DNA from: Betaproteobacteria bacterium
Lineage (GTDB): Bacteria; Pseudomonadota; Gammaproteobacteria; Burkholderiales; SG8-39
DNA length: 46,812 bases
NCBI GenBank assembly: GCA_004298385.1
Contig: SCTX01000071.1
Span: 1-46,812 of the forward strand
Direction of reading: 5' to 3'
Below are positions 1-6,922 of this stretch, piece after piece. The notes below the pieces were generated by a model. It was not told where the DNA came from. It did not search any database and saw only the letters and a program-made list of their open reading frames with translations. Numbering within the stretch: the stretch's first letter is position 1; the number at the start of each line of letters is the position of its first letter. The position numbers and the translations under genes are program-made.

Positions 1-307
1 CGCCGTGGCCCTCGATAATGAACAGCACCAGGCCGCCCTGGTGGCGGTGCTTGCCCGAGACCTTCTTGATGTCATGGATGAACACCCACCAGTCCTGGAG
101 CGCGGTCTCGGGGTACTCCTTCTCCAGCAGGTACCACTTGATGTGGCCTTGCCGGTTCAATTCCCATTCCCGGTCTGAATCTTTGACCACAATCTGGCCG
201 TTCATCCCGAGCTCCGCGAAATCGCCCCGGCTCTTATACGCCCAGTCGTATTTCAGCGCGGGCCCGGCTTCCAGTTCGCGCGATTTGGTGCGTGTCATAT
301 CAGCCAT
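1..307 (-). CDS. Cupin-domain protein (5' part; runs off the left edge)
   Basis: The gene reads leftwards and its 3' end lies outside the window; about 102 codons are visible. It begins MADMTRTKSREL. Near the left edge it carries HRHQGG followed by LFIIEG, which fits the first cupin barrel motif (HxH, then a late Glu-Gly), so a metal-binding beta-barrel protein is likely. A strong ribosome binding site, AGGAGG, sits about 8 bases before the chosen ATG. The gene is divergent from the IclR regulator that starts at 435, a common arrangement for an IclR target. Substrate and reaction cannot be told. An aromatic-ring dioxygenase or a small cupin of unknown role are both possible. Confidence 0.7.
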   Translation of the reverse strand, partial: MADMTRTKSRELEAGPALKYDWAYKSRGDFAELGMNGQIVVKDSDREWELNRQGHIKWYLLEKEYPETALQDWWVFIHDIKKVSGKHRHQGGLVLFIIEGHG

Positions 308-413
308 AACCCTGGTCCTCCTAAATAGTCTACAATGTGAAAAAATGGTCGAAACCGGACAACCTATAGCGCAGGAGCGTAACTAACAAAAATTAACCTG
401 ACAAGTAGTGAAT

Positions 414-430
414 TGAAATATATAGTTCCA
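414..430. promoter_or_regulatory. Candidate IclR-type operator between the cupin and IclR genes
   Basis: The 17-mer TGAAATATATAGTTCCA ends 4 bases before the IclR ATG. It is an imperfect palindrome with TGAA/TTCCA arms, close to the TGGAA-type half-sites reported for some IclR proteins. It lies in an AT-rich patch within an otherwise GC-rich region. The position suits autorepression or control of the divergent cupin gene. This is inference from one weak match. Confidence 0.3.
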
Positions 431-434
431 TATT

Positions 435-1277
435 ATGGATCTAAAACAAGCGCGCGGTTCTCGCAGGACTGCGTCAAAAAAACGCAACAAACACCCGGCA
501 AACGGCGTTACCGGCGCTCAGAGCATCCACCGCGCCGCCGGGTTGTTGCGCGCCATTACGTTCCGCGGTCGGGATGGCGCGCGCCTGGTGGATGTCGCCC
601 GGCAATGCGGGTTGGAGAGGCCGACAGTGCATCGCATCCTCAAGTGCCTCGTGGCCGAGGGCATGGTGACCCAGGATCCCGGCACGCGGCGTTACTTTCT
701 CGGTCACCTGGTGTTCGAACTGGGACTGGCCGCAGCGCCCCAGTTCAACATGCAGCAACTGTTCGAGCCGGCGCTGCTGCGACTGGCGGAGCGAACCGGG
801 GATACCGTGTACCTGTCGATGCGCAGCGGCCTTGACTGCGTGTGCATGGACCGCAAGGAAGGCGCATTTCCGATTAAGACCCTCACGCTGGATGTGGGCA
901 CGCGGCGGCCTCTGGGCGTGGGCGCCGGTGGCATTGCTTTGCTCATGACCCTTGCGGATGAGGAAGTGAGAGAGATCGTGGCCGCCAACGCCTGGCGCAT
1001 AGCCGGATACGGAAGCCTGCGGGCGCCCGTGGTGCTCGACTTGATCAAGCGCTCGCAGGCGCTCGGTTTTGCGCTGAACGACCGTCAACTGACGCCCGGG
1101 GCGATTTCGGTGGGGCTGCCGGTAATGAATCCGTACGGGGCGCCCTACGCCGCAATCGGTATCGGCGCCATCGCCAGCCGCATGTCAGCGGAGCGTTTGC
1201 AACAGTTGGCTGCGCTGCTGAAAAGCGAGGTGCGTGCTCTGGAGCGGGTGGTGGTGGCCGGGAAGGCACGCGCCTAG
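435..1277 (+). CDS. IclR-family transcriptional regulator
   Basis: The 280-residue product has the IclR layout. A basic N-terminal tail of about 28 residues is followed by a winged helix-turn-helix (about residues 30-90, with DVARQCGLERPTVHRILKCL) and a C-terminal ligand-binding domain (GDTVYLS, then VGTRRPLGVGAGGIALL and AISVGLPVMNP). IclR proteins usually act as dimers that respond to an aromatic or organic acid. The ATG at 435 has no clear Shine-Dalgarno sequence and sits beside an AT-rich palindrome. The divergent cupin gene is the most likely target. A downstream start is possible because the first residues are low-complexity. Confidence 0.9.
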   Translation: MDLKQARGSRRTASKKRNKHPANGVTGAQSIHRAAGLLRAITFRGRDGARLVDVARQCGLERPTVHRILKCLVAEGMVTQDPGTRRYFLGHLVFELGLAAAPQFNMQQLFEPALLRLAERTGDTVYLSMRSGLDCVCMDRKEGAFPIKTLTLDVGTRRPLGVGAGGIALLMTLADEEVREIVAANAWRIAGYGSLRAPVVLDLIKRSQALGFALNDRQLTPGAISVGLPVMNPYGAPYAAIGIGAIASRMSAERLQQLAALLKSEVRALERVVVAGKARA

Positions 1278-1370
1278 TTTTGCCGTGCTATAAGAACTCC
1301 TTGCCACCCTCCACGGACTGGAGGAAGCATGGGGGGATCCTTTCATTTCGTAACAGTCCTGAGGACATCA

Positions 1371-1790
1371 ATGATGGAATGCAAGGTAAAGTGGATCGAC
1401 GGGGTAAGCTTCGTCGCCGAGACCGGCAGCGGCCACGCGCTGGTGATGGACGGCGCGCCCGACGGCGGCGGGCGCAACCTCGGCCCGCGGCCGATGGAAA
1501 TGGTGCTGCTCGGCACCGGCGGCTGCAGCGCCTACGACGTGGTCGTGATCCTGAAGAAAAGCGGGCAGGAAATAAGCGGCTGTAGCGTCGAGCTGAAAGC
1601 CGAGCGCGCCGCAACCGACCCCAAGATATTCACCCGCATCCACATGCATTTCGTGCTGCGCGGCAGGAACCTGAAGACATCGATGGTGGAGTCCGCGATC
1701 AAGCTGTCGCAGCGGAAATACTGCTCCGCTTCGATCATGCTGGGCAAGACCGCTGAGATCACCCACGACTACGAAATCGTGGCGGAATGA
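1371..1790 (+). CDS. OsmC/YhfA-like protein
   Basis: The chosen start is the ATG at 1371 (a second ATG follows at once), a few bases after GAGGA at 1361-1365; a longer frame from 1329 lacks such a site. The product is 139 residues. It shows the OsmC core: LGPRPMEMVLLGTGGCSAYDVV contains the long helix with the conserved Cys, and a second Cys occurs in the C-terminal QRKYCSASIML. OsmC proteins reduce organic hydroperoxides, but the YhfA branch, which this sequence resembles, has no firmly assigned substrate. Its stop lies one base from the stop of the convergent coq7 gene. Confidence 0.85.
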   Translation: MMECKVKWIDGVSFVAETGSGHALVMDGAPDGGGRNLGPRPMEMVLLGTGGCSAYDVVVILKKSGQEISGCSVELKAERAATDPKIFTRIHMHFVLRGRNLKTSMVESAIKLSQRKYCSASIMLGKTAEITHDYEIVAE

Positions 1791-1791
1791 T

Positions 1792-2421
1792 TTAAACCCA
1801 GTAGGAAGCTCGCGTCATCACGCCCGCGGACAGGCGCATCGCGCGCTTCACCGGTTCGGGCAGTTCGCTCGCGCCAAGCGCGTACGCGGTTCGGGCATGG
1901 GCGCTTTCATCGCGTTTCATCTGCTCGACGATGGCGCGCGTTTTCGCATCCTGCGGCGCAAGGCGCTCGAGGTGGCCCGCAAGATGCGCTTCGACCTGGC
2001 GCTCGGTCTCGGCCAGAAATCCCAGGTTCCAGCGCGTGCCGAACCTGCCTGCGGCATAGCCCAGGGCAAGCGCTCCCGCGTACCAGAGCGGGTTGAACAG
2101 GCTCAGGCGCCCGCCCATTTCGGCCACGCGCTGCGCGGTCCACGCCAGATGCTCGGTCTCCTCGCGCGCCGCCAGCGCGAGCGCCTGCGTCACCGCGGCA
2201 TCGTCGCAAGACAGCGCCTGCCCCTGGTACAGGGCCTGGGCGCAGACCTCGCCGCAGTGATTGACCCGCATCAGCGCCGCGGCGTGCCGCTTCTCCGCGT
2301 CGGAAAGCTGCGCCTCGGCGAGCGCGCCGCCGGGCGTGGGACGCGCCGATGCCGGCGTGGCCGCGAGCGTGCGCAGCGCCTTGTCGAATTCGATGATCAG
2401 TTTATCGATGTTGTTAAACAT
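1792..2421 (-). CDS. coq7: Demethoxyubiquinone hydroxylase Coq7
   Basis: This is a carboxylate-bridged di-iron hydroxylase that adds the C6 hydroxyl late in ubiquinone biosynthesis. The di-iron motifs are visible: [20 protein letters not shown] and RDESAHA. A membrane-associated helix ([15 protein letters not shown]) lies between them. I place the start at the ATG giving MFNNIDKLI (209 residues) because the ten residues upstream look non-conserved. Coq7 replaces the flavin enzyme UbiF in many betaproteobacteria. A UbiH/UbiF-type flavoprotein at 26069-27226 probably does another hydroxylation in the same pathway. Confidence 0.93.
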   Translation of the reverse strand: MFNNIDKLIIEFDKALRTLAATPASARPTPGGALAEAQLSDAEKRHAAALMRVNHCGEVCAQALYQGQALSCDDAAVTQALALAAREETEHLAWTAQRVAEMGGRLSLFNPLWYAGALALGYAAGRFGTRWNLGFLAETERQVEAHLAGHLERLAPQDAKTRAIVEQMKRDESAHARTAYALGASELPEPVKRAMRLSAGVMTRASYWV

Positions 2422-2464
2422 GGCGGATTCCATTGTAGCGGATGGATGCACGCCTTATTCTGTT

Positions 2465-3514
2465 TCAAGTAGCCGTTAGCGCGTCCCATGCTCTGGGATA
2501 GGCGGTCTCCAGCAAAGACCGGCCCGACTCAATAGCCGGTTTCAAATATTTCCGGGCGGGTTTGGGCACCCTTTTCAAAGCCGATTCGATGGCGCCTGAG
2601 TGCTTGTCCGCCATTGCCGCCAGCAGCACGCATGCCTGAAAAACGTCCTTTTCCGACTTTGCGCCACGGTTGGCCCGGAGCTGCGACACGATAAGCTTGT
2701 GGACCGCAAAGCGCTCGGGCAACGGCACCCGCACATTGCAGCAGCCTTCTCTGGCCATCAGCATGGCCATCTGCGACTCTTCAAGAAGGTATTTCAGGTA
2801 CGGCAGGCCGGTCGCATGGGCCTTGAGCTCGGGTACGGGCAACACTGGAAGTTCCTCGTTCGAGGACGGGACCAGCAAATCGACATGAAATCGCGTCTTG
2901 CCGCGCTGCTTGAACGAAGTTGCGGGTAGCTTCCGCTCAAGCTGTGGAACCGCCACGAATTCGATGCCTGAATCCCGCAGCATCTCCAGAAAACTTTGCT
3001 CAGGTAGAGTCTCAAAGGCTAAAGCCTCGCGTCGCGCGATGTCGATGTCCTCAGTCGTGTAGGTCGCAGATCTAACGCCTAGCTGATTTATGAGCACGCC
3101 GTAAGCGTGCGAGCCGATGAGCATGCCGCCGGCGGAAAAGACGCCGTAATTGTGCAGGCTGGCCAAGGTAACGTAGGTCCGTGAGTCAGCCAGGTTGAAC
3201 CCTTCCCGCCCCAGCAATCTCAAAGACGGAACAAGATCCTTGATCTCTGCGATACGGGTGCGCATGTCGCGCGCACGCGCGTCGGCTTGCGCGTCTCCGA
3301 CAGGCCCGCAAAGATAGCTTTCCCGCTGCTTGCCTTCACCATCGTAATACTGGCGCGCATAGAAACGGAATCCGGCGGCATTCGCGCGCTCGAGCACCGT
3401 CCCAGCCGTCCCGATGAAAACCTCGCGCTGTTGGCCGGCGTAGCTTTCAAGGTCGCTATAGAGCATGGTCAGTGCGCGGCTATGCGCGGTGTAAAGCCGG
3501 GTTGGAGTCACCAC
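2465..3514 (-). CDS. GSU2403-type nucleotidyltransferase-fold protein
   Basis: The 349-residue protein resembles the GSU2403 family of nucleotidyltransferase-fold proteins. The fold signature is GGMLIGSHAYGVLINQLG followed by TTEDIDIARR, i.e. the G-S and DxD-like elements of the Pol-beta superfamily. The C-terminal third is helical and basic. Members are of unknown function and are often found in mobile or defence-type regions, which fits the MntA/HepT neighbour. The listed start is GTG at 3514; an in-frame ATG at 3466 (MLYSDLESY) is an alternative, and neither has a strong ribosome site. Two operator-like inverted repeats lie directly upstream. No helix-turn-helix is obvious in the protein. 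Confidence 0.75.
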   Translation of the reverse strand: MVTPTRLYTAHSRALTMLYSDLESYAGQQREVFIGTAGTVLERANAAGFRFYARQYYDGEGKQRESYLCGPVGDAQADARARDMRTRIAEIKDLVPSLRLLGREGFNLADSRTYVTLASLHNYGVFSAGGMLIGSHAYGVLINQLGVRSATYTTEDIDIARREALAFETLPEQSFLEMLRDSGIEFVAVPQLERKLPATSFKQRGKTRFHVDLLVPSSNEELPVLPVPELKAHATGLPYLKYLLEESQMAMLMAREGCCNVRVPLPERFAVHKLIVSQLRANRGAKSEKDVFQACVLLAAMADKHSGAIESALKRVPKPARKYLKPAIESGRSLLETAYPRAWDALTAT

Positions 3515-3535
3515 TATCTGCCCAAGTTTTCTTTT

Positions 3536-3594
3536 TTGACGGAGTTAATATCCGTCAACATTGGATCCTAGCGGATATTTTCTGTATCCGTCAA
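3536..3594 (-). promoter_or_regulatory. Promoter with two overlapping inverted-repeat operators
   Basis: An inverted repeat TTGACGGA-7-TCCGTCAA is at 3536-3558 and a second, CGGATA-7-TATCCG, at 3572-3590. The 11-mer TATCCGTCAAC is repeated directly at 3549 and 3585. On the minus strand a TTGACG box (3589-3594) and TAGGAT (3565-3570) are 18 bases apart, a plausible -35/-10 pair. The second repeat would fill the spacer and the first would cover the start of transcription, as expected for repression of the gene at 2465-3514. The repeats are seen directly; the promoter is inferred. Confidence 0.55.
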
Positions 3595-3655
3595 CGTCAG
3601 TTTGGGATGGATACTGGAACACCTCCAAGCGCAGGTTAGCTGGTATTGACTCCCG

Positions 3656-3991
3656 CTAGGCAAGCAAGGCTTCGACGTCGCCAAGAAGGGTCGGGATCTG
3701 GCTTTCGATCGTGCTCCAAACGAGCGCGTGGTCGACGAGGTCGTATCCGTGGATCAGGACGTTGCGGAAGGCGACAATCTGGCGGTAGTCGTGGATGCGT
3801 GCGGCGGTTTCGGCATCGTGCTGCGCGAGGCGCTTGATCGCCTCGCCGATAATCTCGAAATTGCGTTCGATGGCCTGCCGCAGCAGGCGGTCGGCGCCGT
3901 AGTCAGCCAAGCTCTTACCCTTCGCCACCTCGCCGATGAAGGCGGCGGCCTCGCGGATGTCCTCAAGCAGTTTCGGCGACCGGGGGTGCAT
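3656..3991 (-). CDS. hepT: HepT-like HEPN toxin (DUF86)
   Basis: This is a small helical HEPN-domain protein of 111 residues. It carries the HEPN catalytic motif RNVLIHGY (R-x4-H with the following Tyr), expected for an RNase toxin whose Tyr is modified by the partner nucleotidyltransferase. I start at MHPRSPKLL; the longer frame adds eleven arginine-rich residues that overlap mntA. The gene overlaps the end of mntA by 29 bases and is translated after it, the usual antitoxin-first order. Family knowledge: MntA blocks HepT by adding AMP units to it. Nothing in this copy looks broken. Confidence 0.85.
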   Translation of the reverse strand: MHPRSPKLLEDIREAAAFIGEVAKGKSLADYGADRLLRQAIERNFEIIGEAIKRLAQHDAETAARIHDYRQIVAFRNVLIHGYDLVDHALVWSTIESQIPTLLGDVEALLA

Positions 3992-4289
3992 AGACCGCTT
4001 GGCGCGTCTTGTTGACCGACTCAATGAAGTAGGGATTTTCCAGCGCCCCGACCATCACCAGATCGACTTTACAGCCAAACAGCGCCTCGAGATCTTCGTT
4101 GAGTCCGAAGTAGCGGTGAAAGAGGCTATCCTTGCGTTCCGGGTTGAATTCGATCAAAAAGTCGAGATCGCTGGTCTGCGGGTCGAAAGCCCCAGTGGTC
4201 GCGGAGCCGAATAATTCCAACTTGCGCACGCCGTAGCGGCGGCACAAGGCTGAAACTTCAGCGAGTTGCGGGTCAATGAGGGTGGGCAT
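3963..4289 (-). CDS. mntA: MntA-like minimal nucleotidyltransferase antitoxin
   Basis: The 108-residue product starts MPTLIDPQLAE at an ATG preceded by GGAG about 7 bases upstream. It has the minimal nucleotidyltransferase signature GSATTGAF followed by SDLDFLIEF, with the paired Asp residues needed for metal and ATP. Its 3' end overlaps hepT, so the two form one operon. In this toxin-antitoxin type the enzyme adenylylates the HEPN toxin. It is divergent from the StbD/ParE pair, and the 111 bases between 4289 and 4401 must carry both promoters. The C-terminus (FIESVNKTRQAVYA) matches the family. Confidence 0.87.
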   Translation of the reverse strand: MPTLIDPQLAEVSALCRRYGVRKLELFGSATTGAFDPQTSDLDFLIEFNPERKDSLFHRYFGLNEDLEALFGCKVDLVMVGALENPYFIESVNKTRQAVYAPPVAETA

Positions 4290-4400
4290 GGCAGACTCCG
4301 CGTAAATTATGCCACCAATCCCTCGTTGATGGCGATCAGGTGTCGGCGCGCACCTGTTGCCCAACTCGACGCGACCCACTGGAACCCCGACCAGAAGGAC

Positions 4401-4595
4401 ATGAGCCAGAGCCGGGAAAACCGCGCTCAAGCCACGCGCGAGGCGCACAAAGCCGCCGCCTATGCAAAGTGGCTGGCCGCCGAGATTCAGGAATCCATTG
4501 ACGACCCCCGGCCGAGCATTCCCCATGATGAAGTCATAGCTGAGATGGACGTCGACATTGCCGCTTTGCCGGCCGTCAAGAGAAGGCGCGCATGA
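4401..4595 (+). CDS. StbD/RelB-type antitoxin
   Basis: The 64-residue product begins MSQSRENRAQATREAH and contains AAEIQESIDDPRPSIPHDEV. It looks like the small acidic antitoxins annotated as StbD or stability proteins that pair with ParE/RelE toxins. The ATG at 4401 has AAGG just upstream. Its stop codon TGA overlaps an ATG (4592) in the sequence ATGA, the usual point of coupling to the toxin. Here that ATG no longer leads into the toxin frame (see the entry at 4672). Confidence 0.7.
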   Translation: MSQSRENRAQATREAHKAAAYAKWLAAEIQESIDDPRPSIPHDEVIAEMDVDIAALPAVKRRRA

Positions 4596-4671
4596 GTTAC
4601 CGCGCCCATGGACCGCCCCATAACGAGAACAAAGCCTGACGGCCGAGAACTATCGTGTTGAATGGCGACCA

Positions 4672-4929
4672 ATGGCCCGCGAGGACTTGCGCGGCATCGT
4701 CCGATACATCGGCAAGGACAACCCGACGCGCGCCAAGAGCTTCGGCAAAGATCCGCGCGACAAGACCAGGCCGCTAGCCCGGCATCCAGAGCTTGGCCGA
4801 CCCGGACGCTTGCCGGGTATGCGCGAGCTTGTCGCGCATTCAAACTACATCGTTTTTTGTCGTGTGCTGGCCGAGGGCCGCACCGTGCAGATTTTGAGAG
4901 TGAAACACGCGGCACGACAAATGCCGTAA
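4672..4929 (+). CDS. ParE/RelE-type toxin, damaged 5' end
   Basis: From MAREDLRGIVRYIGKDNPTR to ILRVKHAARQMP the 85-residue product follows the ParE/RelE toxin fold, with a conserved core HPELGRPG and the last strand NYIVFCRVL. The codons for the missing first strand, YRVEWRP, are present in frame at 4651-4671 but have no start codon. The ATG coupled to the antitoxin stop (4592) opens a different frame, MSYRAHGPP, that ends after 15 residues. TACCGC (4598) and TATCGT (4651) lie 53 bases apart, so a short insertion may have split the original MSYR-VEWRP start. The toxin may be inactive or started weakly at 4672. Confidence 0.6.
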   Translation: MAREDLRGIVRYIGKDNPTRAKSFGKDPRDKTRPLARHPELGRPGRLPGMRELVAHSNYIVFCRVLAEGRTVQILRVKHAARQMP

Positions 4930-5035
4930 TGCTGAACGGTAATGCGTCGTATGAGCTATTCACACGCAATGGTGCGGCGATGACGAAGAACTTGGAGAAG
5001 GTCTCTTGCATCAGACTGATTGGTTTGCTCAGTCG

Positions 5036-6211
5036 TCACACCGCTTCGAGAAATTCCTGCCACGGCAGCGCCCGCACGCCGGGAGCGACAGCCGGTGTCG
5101 GTGTTCCCGCCTGCGGTGATTGATGGACGAGGAACATCCTCGTGCCGGCAGCCTTTGGGCGTTTTCGTTTCAGCGCCTCGGCCAGCCGTTGCATCGGCGC
5201 GGCCATGGCGGGCGTCACCGTGCGTCCGGCCTTGCATTCCACCAGCGCCACCGCACCGGCGCGGTCGGGCACGATGAAATCCACTTCCAGACCCTGCTCG
5301 TCGCGAAAATAGTAAAGCTCGCGCCGGCCGCCCGCGTTCACCTGGGCCTTGGCCATCTCCGCCGCGATGAAGCCTTCAAACAACGCGCCGCGAAACGGCG
5401 AGCGGGCGAGTTCTCCCGCCGTATCGATGCCCAGCAAATGACACGCGAGGCCGGCATCGGCGACATATATCTTGGGCGACTTGATCAGGCGTTTGCCGAG
5501 GTTCTCGTAAAACGGCGGCACGATCAGGATTTGCGCGGTCGTCTCCAGCACGCCTAGCCACTGGGCAATGGTCGGCACACTCACACCCAGCGGCGCGGCC
5601 AGATCAGTCTTGTTCAACACCTGCCCATGCCGGCTGGCCAGCAGCGCAAGGAACCGGCGGAACAACGCGAGATCCTTCACCGCCGTCACGGCCCGGACAT
5701 CCCGCTCCAGGTAGGTCTGCAAATACGAACTGAACCACAAGCGCGCACTGCCCGGACGCGCCACCACCTCGGGATACCCGCCGCGCCACAGGCTGACCTT
5801 CGGCGTCTCACGCCACGCGAGCGGGAGCAGTTGCAGCACTGCCGCGCGGCCCGCCATGGATTCCGTCACGCCCCGCATCAGTGGCGACTCCTGCGAACCG
5901 GTCAACAGCCACTGGCCCGCTCGCCGCGGTCGGCGATCAATCCGCGAGCGCACATACGCGAACACCTCCGGCACATTCTGCACCTCGTCGAGGATCGCGG
6001 GCGTCGGCACGGCGTCGAGGAATCCCAGCGGATCGGCGCGGAGCCGCGCCACCATGTCGGGGTCTTCGAGCAGGAAGTAGCTCGCCTTGGGAAACAGCCG
6101 GCGCAGCAGCAGCGTCTTGCCGGCGCGGCGCGGCCCGGTCAGCACCACGGCCGGAAAGCCCTTCGCCGCCTGCAACACCTGCTCCTCCAGTTGACGTCGG
6201 ATGTAGCGCAT
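5036..6211 (-). CDS. AAA-type ATPase with DUF4143 domain
   Basis: The 391-residue protein has an N-terminal P-loop domain (Walker A GPRRAGKT, Walker B AILDEVQN, then LLTGSQESP). This is followed by the DUF4143 region (SSYLQTYLERDVRA, about residue 170) and a C-terminal segment LEVDFIVPDR with VECKAG that resembles a PD-(D/E)xK nuclease core. Proteins of this architecture are common in bacteria and often lie near toxin-antitoxin genes, but their role is not established. The start codon at 6211 has no Shine-Dalgarno sequence and lies 5 bases from a 12-bp inverted repeat, which suggests a leaderless, repressed transcript. Confidence 0.85.
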   Translation of the reverse strand: MRYIRRQLEEQVLQAAKGFPAVVLTGPRRAGKTLLLRRLFPKASYFLLEDPDMVARLRADPLGFLDAVPTPAILDEVQNVPEVFAYVRSRIDRRPRRAGQWLLTGSQESPLMRGVTESMAGRAAVLQLLPLAWRETPKVSLWRGGYPEVVARPGSARLWFSSYLQTYLERDVRAVTAVKDLALFRRFLALLASRHGQVLNKTDLAAPLGVSVPTIAQWLGVLETTAQILIVPPFYENLGKRLIKSPKIYVADAGLACHLLGIDTAGELARSPFRGALFEGFIAAEMAKAQVNAGGRRELYYFRDEQGLEVDFIVPDRAGAVALVECKAGRTVTPAMAAPMQRLAEALKRKRPKAAGTRMFLVHQSPQAGTPTPAVAPGVRALPWQEFLEAV

Positions 6212-6215
6212 GGAT

Positions 6216-6246
6216 GAGAATTGTAAACTGCTACTTTATAATTCTC
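6216..6246. promoter_or_regulatory. Inverted repeat in the ATPase promoter
   Basis: GAGAATTGTAAA (6216-6227) and TTTATAATTCTC (6235-6246) form a 12-bp inverted repeat with one mismatch and a 7-base spacer. It contains TATAAA/TACAAT-like hexamers on the minus strand and ends 5 bases before the ATPase start. It could be an autoregulatory operator. Confidence 0.5.
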
Positions 6247-6503
6247 AAGTCCGAACTGAAGCGGGCGCAGCGGCGCACCGCTTAACCTTGCGTTCAGCCC
6301 GCTTTGATCGCCCGCATCTCCGCCGCGCGTTCATCCATCGGAATCACGGGCAGTTCGCCCAGTCGCCAGAGCGCGGCGAGAAGAACGACAAAAAGTTTTC
6401 ACCGACTCCCCGCCCCAGGTGATATCGTTTGGTGCCGGTTTCCCGAAAATCTTTTGCATCATCGAGGTGCTGCCGTATCTCGACGACGGTTGCCACATGA
6501 GGA
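6247..6503. other. Stretch without an intact gene; possible remnants
   Basis: No intact gene is visible. On the minus strand, downstream of the nucleotidyltransferase remnant, 6344-6565 reads LRQQLQGLEKIGRVNPHV and on to LDDAKDF, which loosely recalls the start of HEPN-type partners of such enzymes. In another frame ALWRLGELPVIPMDERAAEM runs to a stop at 6294. Both are too weak to name. Confidence 0.3.
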
Positions 6504-6740
6504 TTAACCCGGCCGATTTTTTCGAGTCCTTGCAACTGCTGTCTCAATCGCATTTTCATCTGCAATCAGAAAAATCCGTTTCGACGAGAGCAGACGGGAA
6601 ACGAAGGCATTCCCGCTTTCGAATTTCTGGCAAAATTCTTCGGGCGAGTAAACAACCGGATTGAGCGGCCGGCCAATAGCACCTTCGGCAGCGGACAGGG
6701 CGGCCCGGCGTGCCCGGTTGCGCCCAAGCGAGGACATCAC
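6504..6740 (-). pseudogene. Remnant of a nucleotidyltransferase (C-terminal part)
   Basis: The 78-codon frame contains GRPLNPVVYSPEEFCQKFES and then LSSKRIFLIADENAI. This is the C-terminal block of the nucleotidyltransferases found next to toxin-antitoxin genes (family pattern GRPVNP..Y.P.EF, then a long gap and KIFLIGDE). The catalytic GS and DxD part is absent upstream, where the frame gives unrelated residues. I call it a decayed copy within the same island as the GSU2403 and MntA-type genes. Confidence 0.55.
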
Positions 6741-6922
6741 CCAAGGTTGGCGGCGCTCTATGTGTCTGTTGCTCTAAAACAACAACAATCGGTTTCCGTC
6801 GCTTTATTTCCGGTTGAATCCGCCGTTTTTTGCCGGGCGGCGTCGCGCTCAGTCCCGCCTCTTCTATTATCCGCTCAGCCCCGACAACGGGTCGTCTTCC
6901 AAATTTTTAAAGGAATCGAACC

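Noticed and set aside
3963-4526. Long form of mntA starting at 4526
   Set aside because: The first 79 residues run antisense into the StbD gene and lack family similarity; the ATG at 4289 has a good ribosome site.
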